Shown one piece after another: positions 36,377 to 43,782 of a DNA stretch of 64,000 nucleotides. Within the stretch, counting starts at the first letter, position 1; each line of letters opens with the position of its first letter. The stretch is from Peribacillus huizhouensis. GTDB taxonomy: Bacteria > Bacillota > Bacilli > Bacillales > DSM-1321. Under the pieces are notes generated by a model that was not told where the DNA came from, made no database searches, and worked only from the letters and a program-made list of their open reading frames with translations. The DNA lies in assembly GCF_014138605.1 (NCBI RefSeq), contig NZ_JACJHX010000005.1, positions 1-64,000 on the forward strand. Direction: 5' to 3'. The position numbers were made by a program, and so were the translations under genes.

Positions 36377-37960
36377 TTATTCTCCAAATTTAAAGCGTTC
36401 CAACAAAATGGATTCTGTTTTGGAACCTTCGTGTTTAAATTTGGTAAATGCATAAAGTTCTTCTGTTTCCTCTACATAAACCAGACGATCGATCTTGCCA
36501 TAGGCGCGCAAAGTAGAAGTGGGATCCAATGTATCGTATTTATAAATAGAAATCTGTTCTGAGCGATCAGCCAGATACATGTCCTTTCCTGTTTCATTAA
36601 ACGTCATCGTTGTAAATGGGGTGGCTAGCTTGCCAAGAGGAGCTAGATCTTCAGAAGGAACGTTGCTTGATGCATATACTGTTCCATCTCCATTATAAAT
36701 AACCTTGCCTTCAGGAGACATTTGGGCATAGCCCCTCAATTTCAAAGTATCAAAGAATCGAGGTACCATGATTTCCTTCTTGATTTTACCTTCCACTAAA
36801 CTGAATATTTCCATTGTACCGGTATAATGCGAACTATGAACCGTATAAATTTTGTTCTGTGTTGGTGATAGTTCAATTAATTGTTTTGGAGAGAGATTTG
36901 CAGATGATAATTGTTCTGACGTTTGCCAGCTATACGTATGGATCTCTGAATGAATGCCTTGGTCGGAGCCGGATGAGATAATTAGCGTTTCTTCATCATC
37001 CACAGCGATGTCAAAAGGATCGATGTTTACATTTACTTCTTTCAGGAAAGAAAGATTTGCAGCATCGTATACATTGATGAGTCCTTTTTGCATCTCCATG
37101 AAGTTATAAGGGCTTCTTGCTTGGATTAGCTGTGTCACGAAAATTTTTCCATTTTTAATCACGAGCTTTTCGGCAGGATGTGTCAGTTTCACAACCTTTT
37201 TGAATTTCGTTTCCAGGTTTAGCATGATAAGTGATTTTGATTTCCCATCAATATAGTAAACAATCGGCTTATCCGGATTTTTCACTAGATCTACGATTGT
37301 TGATTCTACTGTCAGATCCACGATGGAATGTGCTGGCTTTCCAGTGGAGGGACGGAAATTCGGCTTCATAATTCGCGCAAGGAATGCTGAAAATTGGGCG
37401 CGATCAATCGGCTGTGTTGGACGAAATGTTCCATCATTATATCCAACGGTAATATTGTTTGCTGCCAATGATGAGATGGATGAGGATGCCCAGTAGTCTG
37501 TGCGGACGTCTTTGAAACCAGGCTCATACACACCTTCCAGTTTAAATGCGTTCCCGATCACTCTAGCCATTTCAGCACGAGTGATATTCCCGGTTGGATC
37601 GAAATGTGTTTTGCTTTTCCCATTAATGATCCCTGCACCCGAGGCAACTGCAATTTCTTTATAGCCAAAACTAGTTGGCTTTACATCATAGAATCCGGGA
37701 TCTTTTATGTTGTAATCTGACTCTGGCATGCCAATGGAACGCATAATCATCACAACGGCTTGTGCACGTGTAAGTTTCACGGATGGACGGAATGTTCCAT
37801 CTAAATAGCCACTGATCACTTTTAATTCAGTCAAATAGTCAATCTCTTTCTTAAAGCTCGAAACATCTTGGAATCCATCAGCTTTGGCTGATCCAGTTGG
37901 AATAACAAATATGACAAGACACAATGATATAGCCATCAAGATATGTAATAACCTTTTCAA
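36377..37960 (-). CDS. SLH-domain protein with a beta-propeller-like C-terminal domain
   Basis: 527 aa. A signal peptide (1-27) is followed by three SLH domains (about 28-205: GFQDVSSFKKEIDYLTE, FYDVKPTSFGYKEIAVA, FKDVRTDYWASSSISSL). They have the classic GYLDGTFRPSVKLTRAQAV and GYNDGTFRPTQPIDRAQF motifs. The C-terminal 310 residues contain repeated strands typical of a YVTN/WD-like propeller (KSLIMLNLETKFKKVVKL, GLINVYDAANLSFLKEV, QISIYKYDTLDP). No catalytic residues are apparent, so it may be a binding protein. SLH sequences differ from those of the S-layer/nucleotidase pair. The 260 nt to the next minus gene include that gene's own terminator. Confidence 0.85.
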   Translation of the reverse strand: MKRLLHILMAISLCLVIFVIPTGSAKADGFQDVSSFKKEIDYLTELKVISGYLDGTFRPSVKLTRAQAVVMIMRSIGMPESDYNIKDPGFYDVKPTSFGYKEIAVASGAGIINGKSKTHFDPTGNITRAEMARVIGNAFKLEGVYEPGFKDVRTDYWASSSISSLAANNITVGYNDGTFRPTQPIDRAQFSAFLARIMKPNFRPSTGKPAHSIVDLTVESTIVDLVKNPDKPIVYYIDGKSKSLIMLNLETKFKKVVKLTHPAEKLVIKNGKIFVTQLIQARSPYNFMEMQKGLINVYDAANLSFLKEVNVNIDPFDIAVDDEETLIISSGSDQGIHSEIHTYSWQTSEQLSSANLSPKQLIELSPTQNKIYTVHSSHYTGTMEIFSLVEGKIKKEIMVPRFFDTLKLRGYAQMSPEGKVIYNGDGTVYASSNVPSEDLAPLGKLATPFTTMTFNETGKDMYLADRSEQISIYKYDTLDPTSTLRAYGKIDRLVYVEETEELYAFTKFKHEGSKTESILLERFKFGE

Positions 37961-38172
37961 TGAAATCTCCCTCTCTCTTTAAATTCTATTCATTATAGCG
38001 ACAGAACCTATCTTTTACTCGTATCTAATGTCCTATATTTAATGATAACTCCAAATTGGCAATTATCAATAAAAATGTAAAAAATAAGTGAACACCAACT
38101 GAAGTGAAAGTAAGTATTGGAAATAATAATGGATTTAAGTCAATTTTTTATTAATGGCCTGCTCATAAAAAA

Positions 38173-38212
38173 ACGGACCTAATTGTGTTTAACAATCAGG
38201 TCCGTCAGTTAG
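38173..38212 (-). terminator. Terminator of the acyltransferase operon
   Basis: ACGGACCT (38173-38180) pairs with AGGTCCGT (38198-38205); on the minus strand a TTTTTTT run follows. It lies about 17 nt after the SGNH gene. Confidence 0.88.
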
Positions 38213-38221
38213 GTCTCTTTT

Positions 38222-39277
38222 TTAATGGAGACTATTATGAATATTACTAGCTTTTGATTCAACGTATTTTAGATGATCCTTAAGGTTTTCTTTTGAAACA
38301 TATTGACCAAAATCCTCGGGAACGCCTTCGTTTGATCCATCAATTCGATGAGCAATCAATGTACCAATTTCAGGATAAAAATGATGACCATCGAAATAAT
38401 TGTTAATGTCATTTGTAACAGTATTAGGATACATAAAATTATAAACTCCGCCAAACACATCGATTACTTCTGTGAGCCAACGCTCGTAGTAAGGCAACAG
38501 ACCTTGATCCACCAACTCCTTAAATAATGGAGTCGAAATTGGAGTCATAAAGATGATAAATTCTGTATTTGGGTAGGCAGCCTTTAAATTTAATAATACC
38601 TGTTTAATATTAGGATTATAATCGTAAGAGCTACCGTAAAATTCATCACGGAACTTTTCAATTTTTTCCTTTGTTTGCTCAATTGTTAATTTTGAATCAA
38701 CCCGCATTGCGTTGGCAACATTGTCTCGATTATAAGTTCTTTCTTCCATCGGCACATTATTTTTGGACATTTTATAAGTTTCATACGAATACTTCAATAA
38801 ATCATATGAAAGTAGATTTTTGTAACGATATAAGGGTTCATTCAATGTCTCGATATATTTATCTAAATTTCCGTTAAATGAGCTTTCACTTTTACTCGTT
38901 TTAAAGAAGTCCATTCCGATAATAACCCGTTTAAACTGTTTTCCATTTTGTTTTGTAGCATACTCAAGAAAAGGGGCATACTCCCGCACGGAAAGGTTAC
39001 TTGCTGAAAAATTATAAACCTTCATCCCTTTAAAGTCATGTTGATTAATATACGTAGAGCGACTGCTGCCAAGGAGAAGCGTATCATAATCAAAAGGTTG
39101 AAAATGCATAGCATTTGGCTTTTGTTGCCGTTCATCAATAACGGTTTGTACATCATTGTACGTATTTTTATGACCAAACGTCCACATAGGATCAATAAAA
39201 TAAATGAAGGAAGCAGAACTACCAACAAATAGTACAATAATGGTCATAATAATAATTACAAATTTTTTGTATGACAT
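38222..39277 (-). CDS. Membrane-anchored SGNH-type protein, partner of MBOAT acyltransferase (PatB-like)
   Basis: 351 aa from ATG 39277; another ATG two codons upstream lies too close to the RBS AGGGTGA. An N-terminal anchor (about 5-27) leaves an extracellular SGNH-like domain. Ser is in LLLGSSRSTYI and the distal Asp/His pair in FDGHHFYPEIG. SGNH proteins of this layout act with MBOAT proteins to transfer acyl groups, usually acetyl, to surface polymers. In B. anthracis PatA/PatB pairs acetylate the secondary wall polysaccharide that SLH domains bind, and lie near secA2/slaP/csaB. Here it follows the MBOAT gene by 5 nt, so they are co-transcribed. The PatB identity is inferred from this context. 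Confidence 0.8.
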   Translation of the reverse strand: MSYKKFVIIIMTIIVLFVGSSASFIYFIDPMWTFGHKNTYNDVQTVIDERQQKPNAMHFQPFDYDTLLLGSSRSTYINQHDFKGMKVYNFSASNLSVREYAPFLEYATKQNGKQFKRVIIGMDFFKTSKSESSFNGNLDKYIETLNEPLYRYKNLLSYDLLKYSYETYKMSKNNVPMEERTYNRDNVANAMRVDSKLTIEQTKEKIEKFRDEFYGSSYDYNPNIKQVLLNLKAAYPNTEFIIFMTPISTPLFKELVDQGLLPYYERWLTEVIDVFGGVYNFMYPNTVTNDINNYFDGHHFYPEIGTLIAHRIDGSNEGVPEDFGQYVSKENLKDHLKYVESKASNIHNSLH

Positions 39278-39288
39278 AGGCATTCACC

Positions 39289-40731
39289 CTAAAAGTTAAA
39301 GTATAGAAATTCAGATACTTGTTGTAACTGGAATACTGAGTAAATAATTAATGCAGAGATATAGATTGCCGAAATCCAATTTGGTTTTAAGTGATCTTTG
39401 AAATACATCGAATTTTTTGCGAACACAGAAATAAGAAAAGCAACAAGCAATATACCAACTACCCAAAAGAAGTTTTCATCCAAAGTAAAATCATAATATG
39501 GAATGTTTAATTGGTTGAAAAAGGTGTGTTGGAGATCTGTAGGAAGTACACGTCCATTCAAACCAATCATACTTCTTAAAACCATAATAGCATCATGTAC
39601 GGAAGGGGCTCTGAAGAAAACCCAAGCCGCATTCACAAATTGGAAAGTAATAAACCAAGCTAGGAGCTTCGGTAATTTGAATCCTGCTTGTCCCCAAAGT
39701 CTATTAATTACACTTGCAATGCCATGCATTAATCCCCAGATGATAAATGTCCACCCAGCACCGTGCCAAACTCCACTCACAAAAAACACAATCATAATAT
39801 TTATATATGTTCGTACTAGACCTTTGCGGTTTCCACCGAGAGGGACGTAGATGTAACGTGTCAAGAAGTTCGAAAGAGTCATATGCCATCTTCTCCAGAA
39901 ATCTTGAATACTTAATGCTTTATAAGGAGAGTTGAAGTTAATAGGCAGTCTAATATTGAATAGTAAGGCAGCACCAATTGCCATATCAGAATATCCGCTA
40001 AAATCGAAATAGAGCTGGAATGTATAAGATAAAGAAGTTATCCAGGAATCGACCATAGTAAGAGTAGCAGGATTACTATAGCCAGCATTGGCTATCTCGG
40101 CAAAAGTATCTGCAATTCCTACCTTTTTAAACAAACCGATACCAAAAACAAATAGCCCAGTAGCAATATTTTTAGCATTTATTTTCCTGTTCTCTTTGTT
40201 TTCGAATTGAGCCATCACGTCGCCATGCTGAACAATTGGTCCAGCGATTAATTGTGGGAAAAAGCTTACAAATAAACCGTAATTTAAAGGATGGTAACCT
40301 TTCGTTTCACCTTGATAGGAGTCTACTAAATAAGGGATTTTCTGAAAGGTATAAAAACTAATCGCTAGCGGAAGTATAAGATTCATCACACGGTAATCTG
40401 TATCAAATACTGCATTTACATTTGTAATAAAGAAGTCGTAATATTTAAAATACCCCAATAAACCAACATTAAATAAAATACCTATTGTTAGTAGTGCTTT
40501 TTTCTTCATTGGCTGTTTCATTTTTCCAAGGGTTGTACCAATAATGTAGTTCACAATTAAGGAAAAAAGTAGTAAAGGAAGGTAAATTGGGTTCCACCAA
40601 CCATAAAAGAACAAGGATGAAAGGAATAACCAAACCTTTGAAAGTGTAAAGTTTACTTTATTTAAAGCGAAATAACCGATAAAAACGATTGGTAAAAACA
40701 AAAAGATAAACTCGAATGAATTAAATATCAA
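39289..40731 (-). CDS. MBOAT-family O-acyltransferase (PatA/AlgI-like)
   Basis: 480 aa, about 11 membrane segments. It moves acyl groups across the membrane for O-acylation of an extracellular polymer. The MBOAT signatures are FWRRWHMTLSNFLTRYIYVP and the catalytic His in SGVWHGAGWTFIIWGLMHG; FDFSGYSDMAIG is also typical. Length matches AlgI/PatA/DltB relatives. DltB would normally come with dltA, C and D, which are absent here, so a PatA-type role on wall polysaccharide is more likely. Translated in an operon with the SGNH partner 5 nt downstream. Confidence 0.9.
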   Translation of the reverse strand: MIFNSFEFIFLFLPIVFIGYFALNKVNFTLSKVWLFLSSLFFYGWWNPIYLPLLLFSLIVNYIIGTTLGKMKQPMKKKALLTIGILFNVGLLGYFKYYDFFITNVNAVFDTDYRVMNLILPLAISFYTFQKIPYLVDSYQGETKGYHPLNYGLFVSFFPQLIAGPIVQHGDVMAQFENKENRKINAKNIATGLFVFGIGLFKKVGIADTFAEIANAGYSNPATLTMVDSWITSLSYTFQLYFDFSGYSDMAIGAALLFNIRLPINFNSPYKALSIQDFWRRWHMTLSNFLTRYIYVPLGGNRKGLVRTYINIMIVFFVSGVWHGAGWTFIIWGLMHGIASVINRLWGQAGFKLPKLLAWFITFQFVNAAWVFFRAPSVHDAIMVLRSMIGLNGRVLPTDLQHTFFNQLNIPYYDFTLDENFFWVVGILLVAFLISVFAKNSMYFKDHLKPNWISAIYISALIIYSVFQLQQVSEFLYFNF

Positions 40732-41178
40732 GGGATCACCTCATCAGGCAGCTAAAGTTATTGAAAAATCTTAATAAATCATACTATATATAATTCTATG
40801 ATACAACAATACATTTTTTAGGGGATTTATAGGATTTTTAATGGTAAATTTAGTATTTATACGGTAATATATGCATTAGAAGAAAAATTTTCATATTTCT
40901 ATTGAAAAATATTCCTAATATGATAATCTATATATAAGTAATAAAATTCCGTTTTGTGTTGAAAATAAAGGGATATGGTTGGTCTTTGTCTAAAAAGCTA
41001 CCTGCTAAATGAATTTAGCAGGTAGCTTTTTTGTGCGGGAAAATAGTAGATCACCTAATATAGAAGGGAAATGTTACATACTACTATCTTAATAGAATAT
41101 AATGACTTGGAAAAATTATGTATTCGTCTATAATAGATTATAGTATTTACCAGATTAATGTAATTTGATAATGAAAGG
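40732..41178. other. Divergent intergenic region containing an orphan terminator
   Basis: 447 bp between the minus-strand MBOAT gene and the plus-strand glycosidase gene. It must hold both promoters. A strong intrinsic terminator lies in the middle (separate entry) although no gene ends there. The rest is AT-rich with no supported reading frame. Confidence 0.5.
40992..41036 (+). terminator. Orphan 17-bp perfect terminator hairpin
   Basis: AAAAAGCTACCTGCTAA (40992-41008) pairs exactly with 41015-41031 and is followed by T residues; the A run makes it usable on both strands. No gene ends beside it. It may mark the 3' end of a small RNA or a leader transcript. Confidence 0.85.
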
Positions 41179-41187
41179 ATGGTTTTT

Positions 41188-42687
41188 TTGAGGCGTTATA
41201 GAAATGTATGTATTTTGTTTCTTCTACTGACTTTCACAACGTTATTCGTTGGCGTTAACTATAGTTATGCAAAGACTGCTATGTTAACACCAGGTGCTCA
41301 GATTAGGTATGAAACAACGACTGTAGCTAAGAAGAAACAAGCGGTTCATGTACTTAATTTAAATCTTGCTAATCCAAACATAACAATTGAGATGGGTTAT
41401 AATGACCCGCTCAATACATGGAAAAACGTTCCTGCATTTGCGAAAGCAAACACATATGATCAACATCATGTCATAGGTGCTGTGAATGCTTCGTTGTTCC
41501 ATATGAGAGATAGCAAGCTACCTATGTATCTATTAGCTCAAAATAAGCAAATTATTAATTTGGGATCAGAAAGAGAGGTAGAAGATACGGGATTCATGTC
41601 TGTTCCAGCTGCATTTGGGATGGATGAAAGTGGGGAGGCGATCATTGATCGTTATAGCATCCAAGCTTCTTTCACTTATCAAGGGAATACATATCCATTA
41701 AGCGGTTTTAATCGGCCGCGAGGTGAAGATGAAAGTGTGCTTTTCACATCCTCATTCCGTTATCCGAATACGCGAACGAATTCAACTGGGTATGAAGTGA
41801 TAGCTGAGAACACGTCAAAGGATATTAATAAGAGTATTGGCTTTAGTGAGTCTGTAACAGCTCGAATTGTGGGTATAAGATCATATGGTGAAAAATCGAG
41901 TGCCTTGATACCGAAAGATGGATTTGTCATTTCGACACAAGGGATGGCAGTAGATCAAGTTCGGAATATGAAGATAGGTGACGAGATTGCTTTAACCATT
42001 GATATTGATGAAAAATGGCAGAATGCAAAGTTCATGCTCGCTAGTGGTCCTTTATTAGTTCAAGAAGGTAAAGCAAATCTTACCATTGATACGTCAACAG
42101 CTAAAGCGAAAACTAGAAGAGCAAGAACAGCGATTACTGTTGATGATACTGGTACTAGAGTATACATGGTTACAGTAGATAATACGAAAGGTAACCCTGG
42201 TATGACTCTAAAAGAGTTTGCCAATTATTTAGTCAGTCTTGGTGCCTATCAAGCAATTAATCTAGATGGTGGTGGCTCTACTACGATGGCTATTAGAAAT
42301 CCGGGCAGCCGCTATGCTGGTCTTATTAACAGTCCATCTGATGGAAGAATGCGCCCAGTTTCGACCGTTTTACAGGCAATTAGTACTGCTCCCTATGGAC
42401 CTCCTGCAAAGATTACAGTCAAAAAAACAAAGGCAAGTACTTTGAAACCTGGAGATTCAACTGATTTTGTTGTTACGTCTGTCCTCGATTCTTACAATAA
42501 CTTGCTACCAATATACAAAACTGGTGTTAAAATTGTACCGGATCCTTCAATTAATCAGATTGGCAAAATGTCCGGGAATAAATTTATAGCTACTCAACCG
42601 GGTACTGGATTTGTGACAGTGAATTATGCCAGTGTTTCTGTAAAGGTGCCTGTGACAGTAGAGGCTAAATCAACAAAGAAAAAATAA
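41188..42687 (+). CDS. Exported phosphodiester glycosidase (NAGPA family)
   Basis: 499 aa from TTG 41188, chosen because AAAGGATGG lies just before it; the in-frame ATG at 41179 sits inside that RBS. A signal peptide (about 1-29 of the product) is followed by the phosphodiester glycosidase domain (about 95-400). It contains GAVNASLFH, MLASGPLLVQEG, RRARTAITVDDTG and NLDGGGSTTMAI, hallmarks of GlcNAc-1-phosphodiester N-acetylglucosaminidase relatives. A C-terminal Ig-like domain (410-495) follows. Family members hydrolyse sugar-phosphate diesters, so a phosphate-linked wall polymer is a plausible substrate, fitting the nearby wall genes. A long hairpin closes the gene. Confidence 0.85.
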   Translation: MRRYRNVCILFLLLTFTTLFVGVNYSYAKTAMLTPGAQIRYETTTVAKKKQAVHVLNLNLANPNITIEMGYNDPLNTWKNVPAFAKANTYDQHHVIGAVNASLFHMRDSKLPMYLLAQNKQIINLGSEREVEDTGFMSVPAAFGMDESGEAIIDRYSIQASFTYQGNTYPLSGFNRPRGEDESVLFTSSFRYPNTRTNSTGYEVIAENTSKDINKSIGFSESVTARIVGIRSYGEKSSALIPKDGFVISTQGMAVDQVRNMKIGDEIALTIDIDEKWQNAKFMLASGPLLVQEGKANLTIDTSTAKAKTRRARTAITVDDTGTRVYMVTVDNTKGNPGMTLKEFANYLVSLGAYQAINLDGGGSTTMAIRNPGSRYAGLINSPSDGRMRPVSTVLQAISTAPYGPPAKITVKKTKASTLKPGDSTDFVVTSVLDSYNNLLPIYKTGVKIVPDPSINQIGKMSGNKFIATQPGTGFVTVNYASVSVKVPVTVEAKSTKKK

Positions 42688-42692
42688 TATAG

Positions 42693-42793
42693 AGAAAGAG
42701 GGTACCCTATCAGGGGTCTGACTCCCACGCACAGCAACTATACTAGATATAGCATTGTGGGGTCTGACACCTTACTTGGGTCACCCTCTTTCT
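42693..42793. repeat. Paired GGGTCTGAC element E inside a convergent terminator stem
   Basis: GGGGTCTGACTCC (42713-42725) and GGGGTCTGACACC (42759-42771) lie inside an outer stem: AGAAAGAGGGTACCC at 42693-42707 pairs with 42778-42793 apart from one inserted base. Copies F (55934) and G (58713) have the same paired layout. The stem sits exactly between two convergent genes. Confidence 0.75.
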
Positions 42794-42794
42794 A

Positions 42795-43682
42795 TTATGA
42801 CTGAACCGGTTTACACGACCAAGTCGATAAGTCCATGTCTGCTTTTAAAACCATCGCTGCTGGAAAAATAAATGTCCAAGGTTTGGATGTGTTTGCTTTA
42901 ATTTCTAAATCTTCTAATGAAAAACCGCCTTTAGCAACGACTTCCTTAGAAGCATCAATCATTTCTAATGGAAGCTTTTCAATTTTAACGTTTTTATTAT
43001 GTCCATTACGAATTAAAATGGTGACATGAAGGTCGCCGTTCTCTGATTTTTTCGCTTGTAAGCCTAAGAAGTTCACTTCACCTTCACGAGGAGGATCAAT
43101 TTTTTCGACATACATTTCTAGTTTTTTGCGCTCGGCTTCTGGCATTCCCTTTTCCCAAGATTCAGCAAGATCCAGTCTGTGCTTAGCTTTAAGTTCAAAA
43201 GCAATTGTCCAGTTTTTCGTTGAGAAGTCTTTTTTCAAAACTGTGTCAGCGGGGAAAACGAACATCCAAGGGCGGCTGCTTCTAGCAGGAAGTTCCCCAA
43301 GTACACTCATATCGAAGGAATGACTAGCAATTGTTTCCTTGTTTTCATCCAAAAGCAATAGTTTAACTTCTTCGAAGGTGATCGCTTTATTTAAGCTGTT
43401 GCGAACAAAGGCAATCGCAGCGACTTCATTGTTTTCAGGTCGTAATTCAATACCAGATAATGAGATTTGATTCGGTTTCAATGGGGCAAGCTCATTGTTT
43501 AGGAATCGATATACATAGTTTTGTTCGCTTGATAGATTCCACTCTGGATGAATGGATAATTCAGTAATAATTTCCTCATCTGTCTGAACATCCGTTTCAT
43601 TTAATAGCTCGCCAGAAGAAATAATAGAATCTTTTCCTTCTTTTTTAAGTTTGTTAATCTTTTTTTTGAAAATCGACACCAT
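42795..43682 (-). CDS. slaP: Accessory Sec system S-layer assembly protein SlaP
   Basis: 295 aa, soluble, without signal peptide. Two repeats of an S-layer-assembly domain are visible. The first contains LSGIELRPENNEVAAIAFVR and ends PWMFVFPADTVLKKDFSTKN; the second contains FLGLQAKKSENGDLHVTILI and ends PWTFIFPAAMVLKADMDLST. This duplicated PW(M/T)F(V/I)FPA pattern is characteristic of SlaP. In B. anthracis SlaP works with SecA2 to export the S-layer proteins Sap and EA1. It lies 100 nt downstream of secA2 in the same direction, so it is co-transcribed. The start has the RBS AAGGAG. Confidence comes from the duplicated motif plus the neighbour. Confidence 0.9.
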   Translation of the reverse strand: MVSIFKKKINKLKKEGKDSIISSGELLNETDVQTDEEIITELSIHPEWNLSSEQNYVYRFLNNELAPLKPNQISLSGIELRPENNEVAAIAFVRNSLNKAITFEEVKLLLLDENKETIASHSFDMSVLGELPARSSRPWMFVFPADTVLKKDFSTKNWTIAFELKAKHRLDLAESWEKGMPEAERKKLEMYVEKIDPPREGEVNFLGLQAKKSENGDLHVTILIRNGHNKNVKIEKLPLEMIDASKEVVAKGGFSLEDLEIKANTSKPWTFIFPAAMVLKADMDLSTWSCKPVQS

Positions 43683-43782
43683 ATTTATCTAACTCCTTAT
43701 AATGTAAAGACGTACCCTGAATAAGTATGTAATGTTTTATACATCTATCGGATTCTGTATTAGCTACTATTGGGATGGATTT

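Noticed and set aside
39289-40731. DltB of a teichoic acid D-alanylation operon
   Set aside because: No dltA, dltC or typical dltD nearby; the SGNH partner and S-layer context fit a PatA-type acyltransferase better.
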